64,000 bases of DNA from Xenorhabdus yunnanensis (GCF_028598805.1 NZ_JAQRFI010000007.1:48941-112940), one strand, 5' to 3'. Shown: positions 27,964 through 39,315, counted from the first letter of the stretch. Translations and numbers: made by a program. Notes: generated by a model not told the origin, from the sequence alone.

Positions 27964-29346
27964 CAATGCCCGCAATAATTCATTTCTATCTTCGAGGCAA
28001 CGGAGATCCAGCCATAACCGACCATCATATAGGCGTCCAATCACTGGTTTTTCCAAATTGCGCCATTGGTGAGCCAAGTTTTCCAATGTGCTGCCACGTC
28101 CATCAATGGCAGTAAAAGTCAGCGCCCAACTGGGCAATCGATCCACAGGCAAGGAACCACTGCCGATTTGGGAATAGCAAGGTTCATCACGAACAATGAG
28201 TTTTTCGCTGTAATATGCCTGCATTTGGAGAAGTAGCTGTTGCGCCATATCACGGATTTCGCCTTGCGGACGGGTCAACAAACGTAAAGTCGGTAATTTC
28301 TGGCGAAGCTGCTCAGGATGTTGATAAAGGCGCAAAGTTGCTTCCAGTGCAGCCAGCGTCATTTTGTCTGCCCGTAATGCACGTTTCAGGGGATGCTGCT
28401 GAATAGCCTCTATCCACTGTTTTTTACCAACAATGATGCCAGCTTGTGGGCCACCCAATAATTTATCGCCGGAGAAAGTCACCAGATCGATGCCGTGATT
28501 CAGATAATCCCCAGGCATCGGTTCTGCTGGCAAACCATATTGTGTCATGTCTATCATGGAACCACTGCCAAGATCAATAGCTGTCGGGATTTGGGATACC
28601 ACTCCCAGTTTCGCCAGCTCCTTTCCCGACACTTCAGCCGTGAAGCCCTCAATACTGTAATTACTGGTATGCACCTTCATCAGCATGCCAGTATCAGAAT
28701 TGATTGCCCGCTGGTAATCTTTCAGATGCGTTCGGTTTGTTGTCCCCACTTCCACCAAACGACAACCCGCCTGCACCATAACGTCAGGAATACGGAAGGC
28801 TCCGCCAATCTCAACCAATTCACCACGGGAAACGACAACCTCTTTTCCTTGTGCCACTGTTGTCAGCACCAGTAAAACCGCGGCAGCATTATTGTTAACG
28901 ATGCAAGCATCTTCTGCACCAGTTAATGTACAGAGTAAATCGGCCAGTGCGCGATCACGATGCCCCCGGCTGGCACCATCAAGGGAGTATTCCAATGTAA
29001 CCGACGAGCGCATGGCCTGTGTCACGGCATCAATTGCCGTTTCAGCCAACAGTGCACGCCCCAGATTGGTATGGAGCACTGTTCCGCTCAGGTTAAATAC
29101 TGGCTTAAGTGCTGATGTCTGACCCCAGTCCAATCTTCGGTGCAATGATGCGGCCCAATCGTCACTCCATTCTGGCAAGGCTTGATGCTCACGAATATTG
29201 AACCGCGCCTGTTCCTGCATTTCCCGCAATATATCTACCACTTGCGTCTGCCCATGAGACGCAATCAGCGAGGTGATTTCCGGCTGCCGTAATAACCTGT
29301 CAATGGATGGTAACTGACGGTACAACGAATTTATTACTTGTGTCAT
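27955..29346 (-). CDS. selA: L-seryl-tRNA(Sec) selenium transferase
   Basis: SelA is a PLP enzyme that converts seryl-tRNA(Sec) to selenocysteinyl-tRNA(Sec) using selenophosphate. The PLP-lysine motif [19 protein letters not shown] is present. Conserved segments include [29 protein letters not shown] and [15 protein letters not shown]. The start at 29346 ([20 protein letters not shown]) gives 463 residues, the length of E. coli SelA; an ATG four codons upstream is possible. It lies between fdhE and selB. Confidence 0.96.
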   Translation of the reverse strand: MTQVINSLYRQLPSIDRLLRQPEITSLIASHGQTQVVDILREMQEQARFNIREHQALPEWSDDWAASLHRRLDWGQTSALKPVFNLSGTVLHTNLGRALLAETAIDAVTQAMRSSVTLEYSLDGASRGHRDRALADLLCTLTGAEDACIVNNNAAAVLLVLTTVAQGKEVVVSRGELVEIGGAFRIPDVMVQAGCRLVEVGTTNRTHLKDYQRAINSDTGMLMKVHTSNYSIEGFTAEVSGKELAKLGVVSQIPTAIDLGSGSMIDMTQYGLPAEPMPGDYLNHGIDLVTFSGDKLLGGPQAGIIVGKKQWIEAIQQHPLKRALRADKMTLAALEATLRLYQHPEQLRQKLPTLRLLTRPQGEIRDMAQQLLLQMQAYYSEKLIVRDEPCYSQIGSGSLPVDRLPSWALTFTAIDGRGSTLENLAHQWRNLEKPVIGRLYDGRLWLDLRCLEDRNELLRALLL

Positions 29347-29364
29347 CGCGTCACCCATCCCCCT

Positions 29365-30300
29365 TTATTCGTTGGGAAACAGAAAAGGGTTCAGGCTACT
29401 GCGGACAAAACCTTCTTCTTCCATTTTGGCATCCAGAATCAATGACGCCAGATCATCTGCCACAGCATCTACATTCGGATCTTTTTCCTGATACAGAATT
29501 TTGAGATAACTACCACAATCACCACAACTTTCCGCCTTAATTGCCGCCTGCTCACTCTCCAATGACCAATAATTCAGGTCTCGGGTCTGTTCACAGTTAC
29601 TGCATTTGATTCGAACAACATGCCATTCGCTTTCACACAGATTACAGTGCAAGTAACGCAGCCCTTGGCTAGTACCGATTTGCACCACACTGGCCACCGG
29701 CATACTGCCGCATACTGGGCAAAATTGGCGATGTTCTCCATATTCCGCGCGTGCCTTGCCGGGGATTAAACTGGCCATTTGTACCCAATACACAGATAAG
29801 GCAGCCCAGACAAACACCGCCTGATCCGCACTAACCTTGTTGAACTCGCTATTGAGCAGCGCGCTCGCCATCTTTTCTAATTCTTGTGCTGAATTTTTTG
29901 CCAGATTTTCGAGGACAGGTTTCACATGTTCGGGTACAGTAGGTTGTAATTCCGCAATCAAAGAATGCAGGATATTTTGCCAGTGCTGAGTACGCCGCAA
30001 CGTTCTGCAATCCAGAGGAACAAACCCCTCTTGTTGGGAAGAATGACGAAGCAGCTCGTCCAATTCCACATCCAGCGGGTTGTCATACAACGCCTTTTGC
30101 TGTGCTTGTGCAATTTCCGCCCCAAAATTCAGGTAACTTGAAAATGGATTGCTGTCTGTTGCCAACGTTTTCAGACGTTCAGCACGCTGTTGGTACAATT
30201 TTTTCAGGTTGGCAAATAACAATGGGGGAATAAAACTAACAGATCTTTCATTTACCCGCTCTTTAATCAGCTGCTCTTTAGGAACAATGCGAATACTCAT
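29365..30300 (-). CDS. fdhE: Formate dehydrogenase accessory protein FdhE
   Basis: FdhE is a cytoplasmic chaperone-like protein needed for assembly of the Fdo/Fdn formate dehydrogenases. Four CxxC-type rubredoxin-like motifs that bind iron are seen: CPVC, CNLC, CSNC and CGDC. The 311-residue length matches E. coli FdhE. It is 18 bases before selA on the same strand. In E. coli it lies next to fdoI; here a pRiA4b-like gene and a toxin-antitoxin pair intervene. Confidence 0.96.
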   Translation of the reverse strand: MSIRIVPKEQLIKERVNERSVSFIPPLLFANLKKLYQQRAERLKTLATDSNPFSSYLNFGAEIAQAQQKALYDNPLDVELDELLRHSSQQEGFVPLDCRTLRRTQHWQNILHSLIAELQPTVPEHVKPVLENLAKNSAQELEKMASALLNSEFNKVSADQAVFVWAALSVYWVQMASLIPGKARAEYGEHRQFCPVCGSMPVASVVQIGTSQGLRYLHCNLCESEWHVVRIKCSNCEQTRDLNYWSLESEQAAIKAESCGDCGSYLKILYQEKDPNVDAVADDLASLILDAKMEEEGFVRSSLNPFLFPNE

Positions 30301-30316
30301 TATCTAAACCTTTCCT

Positions 30317-30367
30317 GTTATGTTGATATGCCCGTTATATTGATACGTCCGTTATATTGACACATAA
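30317..30367. repeat. 17-bp tandem repeat, three copies
   Basis: Units at 30317-30333, 30334-30350 and 30351-30367 share gttatRttgatatg-like bases with few changes. They lie just upstream of fdhE in otherwise plain non-coding DNA running to 30595. Confidence 0.75.
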
Positions 30368-30595
30368 GTATTCAACCATCTTACCTTGCCGGGCCGCGGA
30401 ATGGCATTGCCATACATCCAATAGGTTTCAAATTGCATCCTACAAAACAGCAAATTGGAAATTTCAACACAAGTTTACTGACCTTACAAAAATTCAGGTT
30501 AGACTATTAATGTAGTCATAAAGAGGGAAGGGTGGATTTGACAGCATGATAATGAGCACTCTTCTTGGTTAATATATTGATAATTGAAGAGATTG

Positions 30596-32668
30596 ATGAT
30601 GAAACTTACACCCGAAAAATTGCTATCTGCAATAGAAAAATACGCTCATGCCCCTGAGAAACAACAATCCCTAACCCAAAAACAAATACTGTGGTTTTCC
30701 GATCCTGAGAACGTCTTCTTATTGCTCAGCCTAACGTTGACCTTATCTGAAGATATGATGACCGAGATGGGAGACAGCATTAACAATTGGGTTAACGCTG
30801 CAGTAGCGGAACTTGCATTAACCGCAAACAAATTGCCTGTTGAGGACAAACAACTGCTTGAAGAGATCATTGAGCAGATTCTGGTTCATGCCAACGAAAA
30901 TTTCGAGCTTAATCGTGAATGTGTGCTGTTATGTATATCGAGCTTGAAAAGACATCAGTTTCATATCAAAACTGACATCACCCAACTATTGGGTGCTCCA
31001 AAATATGATGATGACACTAACATTGCCATCTTTCCTTCAACTCCCCCTAATTTAAGCCAACTGTTTGAGCAAGTCAGAATTCAGTCCGGCCTTGAATTCC
31101 TCGAATTTTTTGAAAACGGTTTTTCCGTGATTCCCCATGATGGCTTAAGCCATCTCTTTTCAGAAGTGGCCCGGTATTCATGGGGCATAGATGCCCTGCT
31201 TCTGTTGACCCAGTACTTTGAGGAACCGATAGCCCTTGCCAGTGCGCAAGCGTTGGACAATTGTCACTCCTCTGCATGGAAAAACTTATCCTATCTGCAA
31301 CTGGTCAATCTGTGTGCCCGATTTAACCGCCATCCTTCCATTCACTCTTGTTTTAAACGCTGGAAAAAAAGGGCGATGGCGCATCATATTGTTCGGGAAC
31401 CCGCGGAGATACAAGAATTATACGCCACCCATGTTGATGGAAATGATTGCGCCAGCATGATGATGACAATCACACTGGATGGTCAAGAATACCAAATGAA
31501 TATGATGCTGGATTTTAAATCTGGTATCCGCGAGAGCTTACTGAATAGTGAGCCTGACCTGACCACCCTCGATCTGATTAAAGAGTTGAGCACTCATGAC
31601 GCTCATATTGACTTTGTCCCCGTCTCTTCTGACTGGCTACAACAAATTTTACCGTGGATACTTTCAGTTCAGATAAACAAAAAAACGCCTATCGAACTTT
31701 ACTCACTTTATTGGTTGTCGCGACTTCCCTTCGAATGGACACAACCAGAAGAGTTTGAACTCGAGCATTGGAGTCAGAAACTGGGTTATCAAGCTGATCC
31801 AAAACGACAAGAGCGGAACCGCCTTAGCATCACCATGGGTTCACCATTAATCCTAAGCTGGTTAGCACCAGAAGAATGCTTGTCAAAGGCGAAAAAGCCC
31901 AAAGATTTATTAAAGCTCTATTACTATGCAAACCGGGAGCTGTTTGCTGGGCGGCTAACTTACTCCGCTGCAATCGAGCAATATAGGCTGCCATCACCAG
32001 CACCACATTTGGTGAATCAATATTTAGATTTGGCCTATACCCTCAGAGATCCCGCGTTAAATCGCAAAAGATTTGCTTTATTTGACACTTTGGCTGAGAT
32101 CAGTTTTGAATATTTTTACATGGAACAAGATGAGGAGATCCTACCTCAAGGATTGGTTCTCAAAGTAAGTTTACTTGATGCCAGCCCAGCCGTATGGCGC
32201 CGAATCCGTGTCAGCAATCAGCTCACGCTGATTGAATTTCATGATGTGATACAAAATGTCATGGGCTGGGAAAACGAGCATTTATTCAGGTTTAATATTT
32301 CAGGGATCGATATCCCGGAAGAACATTATGACCAAACGTGTATCGGCGTATTTCTGGATGAAATTGGAGATGAACTCAGCTACCAATACGACTTTGGTGA
32401 TGATTGGCTCCATCAGATAACAGTAGAGAAAGTGCTGCCAAAAGATATTATCCAGCCTGAAATAACCGCAGGTAACGGTATATGTCCGGCAGAAGATTCT
32501 GGTGGCATTTGGAGTTGGAATTATTTACTCAAACTGAGAAAACAGAAAGTCCTGACGGAAGATGAAGCTGAACAATTAGAGTTTGTGGGCTTGTCGCCAA
32601 GTGAATCGTTAGAGCCTTTTGATAAACAGCAGGCTAATAAGCGGTTAAAGGCACTATTTAACCAATAA
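30596..32668 (+). CDS. pRiA4b ORF-3-like domain protein (long form)
   Basis: The C-terminal part, about residues 515-650, is a pRiA4b ORF-3-like domain: VLKVSLLDASPAVWRRIRVSN, LTLIEFHDVIQNVMGWEN and the segment YQYDFGDDWLHQITVEK, followed by GNGICPAEDSGGIWSWN. The N-terminal 500 residues are largely helical and match nothing I recognise. The family function is unknown. The ATG at 30596 is chosen (another at 30599), because the longer frame starts with TTG. It reads opposite to fdhE and the TA pair and has no obvious partner. The domain often occurs in mobile DNA. Confidence 0.75.
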   Translation: MMKLTPEKLLSAIEKYAHAPEKQQSLTQKQILWFSDPENVFLLLSLTLTLSEDMMTEMGDSINNWVNAAVAELALTANKLPVEDKQLLEEIIEQILVHANENFELNRECVLLCISSLKRHQFHIKTDITQLLGAPKYDDDTNIAIFPSTPPNLSQLFEQVRIQSGLEFLEFFENGFSVIPHDGLSHLFSEVARYSWGIDALLLLTQYFEEPIALASAQALDNCHSSAWKNLSYLQLVNLCARFNRHPSIHSCFKRWKKRAMAHHIVREPAEIQELYATHVDGNDCASMMMTITLDGQEYQMNMMLDFKSGIRESLLNSEPDLTTLDLIKELSTHDAHIDFVPVSSDWLQQILPWILSVQINKKTPIELYSLYWLSRLPFEWTQPEEFELEHWSQKLGYQADPKRQERNRLSITMGSPLILSWLAPEECLSKAKKPKDLLKLYYYANRELFAGRLTYSAAIEQYRLPSPAPHLVNQYLDLAYTLRDPALNRKRFALFDTLAEISFEYFYMEQDEEILPQGLVLKVSLLDASPAVWRRIRVSNQLTLIEFHDVIQNVMGWENEHLFRFNISGIDIPEEHYDQTCIGVFLDEIGDELSYQYDFGDDWLHQITVEKVLPKDIIQPEITAGNGICPAEDSGGIWSWNYLLKLRKQKVLTEDEAEQLEFVGLSPSESLEPFDKQQANKRLKALFNQ

Positions 32669-32725
32669 AAGTCTCAGTCAATAAAACCGAAGGAGGAGAA
32701 TAACCCCAGTTTTCTTCGCTAACGG

Positions 32726-32995
32726 CTAATTGAATAAATCAGCATGGCTCCCAACGCGATACACGATCAATTCCGTGTCAGTGCGTTGGTAAATCAAGAG
32801 TAAATCTGGGGTGCCGTGACACTCCAAGTAACCAATATAGTTACCAATCAGTCGGTGCTCTTTATATTTCGGAGGTAATGGCTGGCCTGTCTGTAAAAGC
32901 GCAAGAGTTTCGAGGATAATCCCTTGCGCTTTTTTGTTGTTGGCATACTTTTTAGCATCCTTTTTAAACCGACTCTGGTAAACAATTGTCAGCAT
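32726..32995 (-). CDS. YafQ-type RelE-superfamily toxin
   Basis: The 89-residue product has the YafQ endoribonuclease pattern: KEHRLIGNYIGYLECHGTPD, then LLLIYQRTDTELIVYRVGSHADLF. The catalytic His and Asp positions of YafQ (His in HRL, His in ECH, Asp in PDL, His in GSHADLF) are all present, so it looks active. Such toxins cleave mRNA on the ribosome. It follows the DinJ-like antitoxin by 3 bases, in the usual antitoxin-first order. Confidence 0.92.
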   Translation of the reverse strand: MLTIVYQSRFKKDAKKYANNKKAQGIILETLALLQTGQPLPPKYKEHRLIGNYIGYLECHGTPDLLLIYQRTDTELIVYRVGSHADLFN

Positions 32996-32998
32996 GAT

Positions 32999-33256
32999 CT
33001 ACCAACCTAACTCATGTTTTAACTCATCAATTGTATTGACTCGGTGAACTCCCTTACCATTTTCCAAATCACGAATAGCTTGTAGCGTTTCGCTATTTGG
33101 CTGAAGAAATCCATCAGGAAGTTGCCCTTCAACAGCCAGTCTATTAACAAGCATACGGATCACAGTAGACAAATCGAGTCCTAAGGCTTTGGCATTCGCC
33201 ATAGCTGCTTCTTTAGAAGCTGAGGACACTCTGGCTCTCACTACGGTATCAACCAT
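32999..33256 (-). CDS. DinJ/RelB-type antitoxin
   Basis: The product has a ribbon-helix-helix N-terminus (TVVRARVSSASKEAAMANAKALGLDLSTVIRMLVNR) followed by a C-terminal toxin-binding tail ending HELGW. The start at 33256 (MVDTVVRA) has GGGAGC upstream; the longer frame adds 21 residues without match. Its RHH domain would autoregulate the pair. Direct repeats attgtagc in the bases just upstream (about 33290-33310) are a possible operator. Confidence 0.92.
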   Translation of the reverse strand: MVDTVVRARVSSASKEAAMANAKALGLDLSTVIRMLVNRLAVEGQLPDGFLQPNSETLQAIRDLENGKGVHRVNTIDELKHELGW

Positions 33257-33399
33257 ACAATCGCTCCCATTAAATGTACAAATAATAAACATTGTAGCCA
33301 TATTGTAGCTATAAAGCAAAGCTTATCAATTGTGACAATAACCGAGGAAACAAGAACGGCAGGAACAAGGCAGGGCACACAAAATACCCTGCCTCAAAT

Positions 33400-34047
33400 T
33401 TATTTTTTCTCTTTTTGCCGTTCTTGTTTCACAATTTGACGATACCAGCGAGGATGATGTTTTTTCGCCCAACCACGTGTTACCCAACCTTCTACCATTG
33501 CCCGCACTGATCCCTTCACCCAAAACGCAGCATAAGCATGAACGATAATAATTAGGATCAGGCCAATCGCTGCCAGTGAGTGAACCAGTAAAGCAACTCG
33601 AATCAATGGAATGGGGAAATACTCCGCAAAGTAAGGACGCCAGATAATAATTCCGCTGATCAACAACAGAAACAGGCAGACGCTCACTGACCAGTAAATG
33701 CCTTTCTGACCGAGGTTATACTGCCCTATGTCCCCCGTTTCTTCATTACGCAGTACTTTGTGAATATTCTTCGCCCATTCGATGTCATCTCTGTCGATCA
33801 TGTTATGTTTGAAGTACCTGAAAAACATAAAGACAAACAGGAAGAACATCACCGAGCCCGCAAACGGGTGCAATATCCGTGAGAGCTGTGGTGTACCAAA
33901 GATATTCATCATCCAGTTCAGAGAAGGAAAGAAAAATCCCAATCCGCTGATGGCGGTAAACAGGAAGCAAATCACAACCGCCCAATGATTGATTCGTTCA
34001 ACCGGAGAATGGCGAATAATGACATCGTTACGCTTTTTCATTTTCAT
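33400..34047 (-). CDS. fdoI: Formate dehydrogenase-O cytochrome b556 subunit
   Basis: FdoI is the membrane gamma subunit that anchors the enzyme and passes electrons via two hemes to quinone. Four membrane spans are evident, with heme-ligand histidines in [24 protein letters not shown] and [22 protein letters not shown]. The 215-residue length equals E. coli FdoI (211). It overlaps the end of fdoH by 4 bases (ATGA). No fdhE follows here, unlike E. coli. Confidence 0.96.
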   Translation of the reverse strand: MKMKKRNDVIIRHSPVERINHWAVVICFLFTAISGLGFFFPSLNWMMNIFGTPQLSRILHPFAGSVMFFLFVFMFFRYFKHNMIDRDDIEWAKNIHKVLRNEETGDIGQYNLGQKGIYWSVSVCLFLLLISGIIIWRPYFAEYFPIPLIRVALLVHSLAAIGLILIIIVHAYAAFWVKGSVRAMVEGWVTRGWAKKHHPRWYRQIVKQERQKEKK

Positions 34048-34970
34048 TTCTTCACCTCCTCATTGTTTACATTGTTCGAATCAATATCCTTAAGTGCGTT
34101 CTCTTCCTCTTCTTTGGAAACGCGGTTCGGGCCAATCCCCACATAATGGAAAATCGAAGCAGCAAAAGTAGCGGCAAAGCCAATTGCGGCCAATGGCTTC
34201 CAGATGCCTTTCCAGAAGGTGACGGTCGGGCTGATGCCAGGATTATCCGGCAAACCATGATAGAGCTGAGGTTTGTTGGCATGGTGCAGCACATACATAA
34301 CATGAGTTCCGCCTACGCCTTCGGGATCATACAAACCCGCATTTTCATAGCCACGCCCGTTAAGTTCCTCAACCCGCTCTGCCGCCAGTGCTTTCATGTC
34401 CTGTTTGCTACCAAAATGAATCGCGCCGGTTGGGCAAGTTTTTACACAGGCCGGTTCCTGTCCCACACCAACACGGTCAACGCACAGAGTACATTTGTAG
34501 GCGCGATTATCTTCTTTGTTGATACGCGGAACATTGAATGGACAGCCCACAATGCAATAGCCGCAGCCAATGCAGTGCTCGGACTGAAAATCAACGATGC
34601 CATTGGCATACTGAATAATCGCCCCTTCCGCCGGGCAGGCTTTCAAGCAACCCGGATCAGAGCAGTGCATACAGCCATCCTTACGGATCAGCCATTCCAG
34701 CTTGCCATTCTCCTCCACTTCGGAAAATCGCATCACCGTCCATGACTTCGCCGTCAGATCAGCAGGATTGTCATAAACACCAATGTTGTTCCCAATTTCA
34801 TCACGGATGTCGTTCCATTCTGAACATGCCACCTGACACGCTTTACAGCCGATACAGGTCGTCACATCGATCAGTTTTGCCACTTCTTGCTGGTGATCCC
34901 GCACACGAGGCGCGGGAGTCAGTGAATTGGTGGCAGATCGACGAATAATGTCCTGAGATTGCAATGACAT
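34044..34970 (-). CDS. fdoH: Formate dehydrogenase-O iron-sulfur subunit
   Basis: FdoH is the beta subunit carrying four [4Fe-4S] clusters that link FdoG to FdoI. The cysteine sets are visible: [49 protein letters not shown], and CTLCVDRV with [11 protein letters not shown]-terminal membrane helix ([22 protein letters not shown]) anchors it. The 308-residue length is close to E. coli (300). It starts 12 bases after fdoG. Confidence 0.97.
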   Translation of the reverse strand: MSLQSQDIIRRSATNSLTPAPRVRDHQQEVAKLIDVTTCIGCKACQVACSEWNDIRDEIGNNIGVYDNPADLTAKSWTVMRFSEVEENGKLEWLIRKDGCMHCSDPGCLKACPAEGAIIQYANGIVDFQSEHCIGCGYCIVGCPFNVPRINKEDNRAYKCTLCVDRVGVGQEPACVKTCPTGAIHFGSKQDMKALAAERVEELNGRGYENAGLYDPEGVGGTHVMYVLHHANKPQLYHGLPDNPGISPTVTFWKGIWKPLAAIGFAATFAASIFHYVGIGPNRVSKEEEENALKDIDSNNVNNEEVKK

Positions 34971-34982
34971 GATTTTTCTCCT

Positions 34983-37900
34983 CTACACCTTTTCCACATT
35001 AACCAGAAACGCTTTGAATTCCGGTGTTTGCGTATTGGCATCACCGACAAACGGCGTCAGGGTATTAGCAAGAAACCCTTTCTTCGCCGCTCCTTCAAAG
35101 CCCCAGTGAATCGGAATACCGATGGTGTCCACTTCACGGCCGTGAACATTCAAGGTACGAATACGTTTAGTCACTACCGCTTTGGCCTTGATATAGCCAC
35201 GATTGGAGCTGACTTTGACGGTATCACCCTGTTTGATGCCTTTCTTTGCCGCCAACCGTTCACCAATTTCCACAAACTGCTCTGGTTGGGCAATAGCGTT
35301 CAGCAACGCATGTTTTGTCCAGAAATGGAAATGTTCAGTCAGGCGGTAAGTAGTTCCCACATAAGGAAATTTATCGGCCTTGCCCATTGCTTCAAAATCG
35401 CTTTTGAACACCCGGGCGGCCGGATTGGAAACTACACTCGGATGCAGCGGATTGGTTCCCAACGGCGTTTCAAATGGTTCGTAATGCTCAGGGAACGGCC
35501 CTTCTGCCATTTTGTCGATGGCAAACAGACGTCCCATGCCTTCTGGCTGCATGATAAATGGCCCGACATCAGTCCCGGGAGCCGCATTGCTGTAATCAGG
35601 AATATCCACCCCGCTCCATTTATTGCCATCCCATGCAATTAATTGACGTTTAGGGTCCCACGGATTGCCCTGTGGATCGGCAGATGCACGGTTATACAGA
35701 ATGCGGCGGTTCAAAGGCCACGCCCATGCCCAACCCAGTGTATTACCCATGCCGGATGGATCAGCATTATCGCGGCGTGCCATTTGGTTACCTTCCGGTG
35801 TCCAGCTTCCGGCGAAAACCCAGCAACCACTGGCGGTTGTGCCATCATCGCGCAGTTGTGCGAAAGAGGATAATTGCTGTCCCTTTTTCACCAACACATT
35901 GCCGCTGGCATCCAGCAAGTCGGCCAAAGCGCGACCGTTATTTTCCTGTGCCACCTCTTCCGGTGTTGGAGCATACGGATCAAAGTAATCCCATGTCATG
36001 CTCAACACTTGTTCTGGAGCCGCACCACCTTCCTCGCGATACAGATCACGCAAGCGCTTGAAGATACCCGACAGAATTTCACCATCCCCAATCGCTTCCC
36101 CTGGTGCATCTGCGCCTTTCCAGTGCCATTGAAGCCAGCGGGCTGAATTGACTATCGAGCCATTTTCTTCCGCAAAACAGCAGCATGGCAGACGGAAGAC
36201 TTCGGTCTGGATAGTTGCAGGATCAACATCGTTGAATTCACCATGATTTTGCCAGAATGACGACGTTTCAGTACTGAGAGGATCAACCGTGACCAAGAAC
36301 TTCAGCTTCGATAACGCAGTAACAACTTTGTTCTTGTTCGGGAATGACGCTATTGGGTTGAAGCCCTGACAGATATAGCCATTGACTTCCCCTTTCGACA
36401 TCATTTCAAAATATTGCAGGACATCGTAAGGTTTATCCCACTTCGGCAACAGATCAAAGCCCCAATCATTCTCTTTACGGGCATTATCACCATAGAAACT
36501 CTTCATCAGGCTGACAAAGAACTTCGGATAATTTCCCCAATAATTAACCTGCCCTGAAACGGTGGCTTTTGGTGTATTGGCCTGCAAATAGGTTTGCAAA
36601 TCGGTCTGTTTTTCCGATGGCAGAGAGAGATAACCCGGCAGGCTCTGAGACAGTAACCCCAAATCTGTCAGTCCCTGAATATTGGAGTGGCCGCGCAGCG
36701 CGTTAATACCGCCCCCAGCCATACCCATATTGCCGAGCAGCAATTGGATCATCGCCATCGTGCGGATATTCTGCGCGCCGGTGGAGTGTTGCGTCCAACC
36801 CAGTGCATACAGGAAAGAAGTGGTTTTGTCTTTCACACTGGTTTCCGCCAGATATTCACACACCTTGAGGAAATCTTCCTTTGGCGTACCACAAATATCG
36901 GTCACGACATCCGGAGTATAACGGCTGACATGGGCCTTCAACAGATTCCAGACACAACGTGGATGGACCAGAGTTTTATCACGTTTGGCAAAACCATTTT
37001 CATCCAGTTCATAGTTCCATGTCGTTTTATCGTACTTACGATTTTCAGCATCATAGCCGCTGAACAGGCCATCATCGAACGAGAAATCTTCCCGCACAAT
37101 CAGGCTGGCATTGGTGTAAGCCTCGACATATTCACGGTTAATCTTTTCATTGGTCATCAGGTATAAAATCACACCTGATAGAAAAACAATGTCCGTACCG
37201 GAACGGATAGGCGTGTAGAAATCCGCCACGGATGCCGTTCGGGTAAAACGGGGATCGATAACAATCAATTTGGCCTTGTTGTGAATTTTGGCTTCCATCG
37301 CCCAACGGAAACCGACAGGATGTGCCTCAGCAGCATTCCCGCCCATCACGACAATCAAGTTCGCATTCTTAATATCCACCCAGTGGTTGGTCATCGCACC
37401 GCGACCAAATGTTGGAGCAAGACTTGCTACCGTTGGTCCGTGTCAGACACGCGCCTGGTTGTCTACGGCAAGCATGCCGAGAGCGCGACTAAATTTCTGC
37501 GATAAAAAGCCGGTTTCGTTACTGGCCGCAGAGGCACACAACATGCCCGTGGTCAACCAACGGTTAACCGTCACACCATCTTGATTGGTTTTGACGAAAT
37601 TGGCATCGCGGTCTTGTTTTATCAATCTCGCGATACGATTGAAGGCTTCATTCCAGCTTATTCGCTGCCATTGATTGGAGCCAGGGGTACGATATTCTGG
37701 ATAGTGCAGACGATTTTTGCTGTGAACAAAATCCACCAAACCAGCCCCTTTAGGACATAGAGCACCACGGTTTACAGGATGGTCCGGGTCTCCTTCGATA
37801 TGAAAAATAGTAGATTTGGCATTTTTGGCGCCATCACCAAGGCTGTACATCAATAATCCACAGCCGACAGAGCAGTATGTGCAGGTATTTCGGGTTTCAC

Positions 37901-38030
37901 GCGCACGCAGCAATTTGTAATTACGTGTTTGTGCAATCGCGGCGGTTGGGGCAAACCCCAGCGCGGCTGCCGTCGTACCCGCCATACCGCCAGCGCAGAT
38001 CTTAAAGAACTTCCTTCTGCTGACTTGCAT
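34983..38030 (-). CDS. fdoG: Formate dehydrogenase-O catalytic subunit (selenoprotein)
   Basis: FdoG oxidises formate to CO2 at a molybdenum/selenocysteine centre. A Tat signal peptide (VSRRKFFKICAGG near residue 3) is followed by the [4Fe-4S] motif CTYCSVGCGLLMYS. An in-frame TGA at codon 196 (37443-37445) replaces the active-site residue, between NQAR-V and HGPTVASLAPTFGRG, exactly where E. coli FdoG has selenocysteine. Reading through gives 1015 residues, the family length (1016). The ATG at 38030 has AAGGAGAT upstream. It is followed by fdoH and fdoI as one operon and is divergent from fdhD. A standard annotation without recoding would split it in two at the TGA. Confidence 0.97.
37414..37445 (-). 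promoter_or_regulatory. SECIS element and UGA selenocysteine codon of fdoG
   Basis: The UGA is at 37443-37445. Eleven bases after it on the minus strand is a hairpin with arms ggTagcaa and ttgctcc, a single bulged U, and a guc apical loop (37414-37431). A bulged U and GU-containing loop are the features that SelB recognises in bacterial SECIS elements. Confidence 0.9.
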
Positions 38031-38209
38031 GGGGATCTCCTTACTCACATTGCTTATTAATACTTGTTAATACTTGCTTCTTATCAAGATTTTCTTGGGT
38101 GATAAAACATCAGTCGGTAATAATTTGATGAATCATTTTTGATTCTGGGCACTGTCTGCTATAAATCCACACAAACAGTATTATGAATCAATCTAGTGGG
38201 GAATTCACT

Positions 38210-39055
38210 ATGGATGATGCAAGGCCAGAAAATGAGTTAACCATGGAAGGAATCAATGGTGCTTTCCGTATCAATGTGCAACAAAAAAACGCAAAACAAA
38301 GCAATCAGCTAAGCAGAGCAAAGCTGGATTGGGTAGCCGAGGAAGTTCCTGTTGCATTGGTTTATAACGGCATTTCCCATGTCGTGATGATGGCCAGCCC
38401 GAAGGATCTCGACTATTTCGCCATCGGGTTTTCATTGTCGGAAGGGATTATCGCATCTCCGCAAGAAATTCGGGGTATTGACTCAGTAGTTAGCTGTCAT
38501 GGCGGCATTGAACTGCACATTGAACTTTCCAGCCGCCGTTTTACGGGATTAAAAGAACGCCGACGTAATATGGCGGGGAGAACTGGCTGCGGTACCTGCG
38601 GCACTGAGCAACTGACAGAGATCTTTCGCCCAATTACGCCCCTGCCTTTCACCCAAACCTTTTCCCTCTCTCACCTTGATACTGCACTTGCCCAATTACC
38701 CCGTGTTCAAGACATCGGTTCACTCACTGGCTGTACCCATGCGGCGGGTTGGATTGACCCTGAGGGGAAATTGCTTGGTGGTTGTGAAGATGTCGGCCGC
38801 CATGTTGCGTTGGATAAGTTACTCGGAATGCGGGCCAAAACGGGGTGGCAGCAAGGTGCTGTGTTGGTTTCCAGCCGCGCCAGTTATGAAATGGTGCAAA
38901 AATCAGCTAATTGTGGAGCAGAAATTTTATTTGCCGTTTCTGCTGCAACCTCGCTCGCCATTGAAGTCGCACAAAAATGCAATCTAACGTTGGTCGGATT
39001 TTGCAAGCCGGGACGGGCAACCGTGTATACCCATCCGCAGCGAATTTTGGATTAA
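38210..39055 (+). CDS. fdhD: Formate dehydrogenase sulfur-carrier FdhD
   Basis: FdhD transfers sulfur from IscS to the molybdenum cofactor, an essential step for FDH activity. The conserved Cys motif [13 protein letters not shown] corresponds to the catalytic CxxC loop. Segments [24 protein letters not shown] and [17 protein letters not shown] match the family. The start at 38210 ([10 protein letters not shown]) has GGGGA seven bases before; an ATG nine codons upstream is the alternative. It is divergent from fdoG. Confidence 0.95.
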   Translation: MDDARPENELTMEGINGAFRINVQQKNAKQSNQLSRAKLDWVAEEVPVALVYNGISHVVMMASPKDLDYFAIGFSLSEGIIASPQEIRGIDSVVSCHGGIELHIELSSRRFTGLKERRRNMAGRTGCGTCGTEQLTEIFRPITPLPFTQTFSLSHLDTALAQLPRVQDIGSLTGCTHAAGWIDPEGKLLGGCEDVGRHVALDKLLGMRAKTGWQQGAVLVSSRASYEMVQKSANCGAEILFAVSAATSLAIEVAQKCNLTLVGFCKPGRATVYTHPQRILD

Positions 39056-39315
39056 TTGAGGCGGTGAAATATCCTCAAATTCGCTCATATCCTTTTTAAA
39101 TATATAAAATGTCTTTAATTTCAATAAATTAAATCCAGTATAAGTAATTAAAATCAACAGATTAAAAACGTAATATTATTTATAGTTTACTTGGTTATTT
39201 ATTAATCATATTTTTACTCTGTGTACATTCTTAATTCATATGTTTGCTGCACAAAAAAATTCAGGACGCTCTTATAACAGGATAACAAGATACTTAATAC
39301 TCAGTGGGGCTAATG

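Noticed and set aside
34146..34745. 199-codon frame opposite fdoH
   Set aside because: It is a shadow of the well-conserved fdoH coding frame.
35028..35642. 204-codon frame opposite fdoG
   Set aside because: It is a shadow of fdoG, which is fully explained as a selenoprotein gene.
37394..38048. fdoG broken by a stop codon (pseudogene)
   Set aside because: The TGA is at the exact selenocysteine position with a SECIS hairpin and selA/selB nearby.
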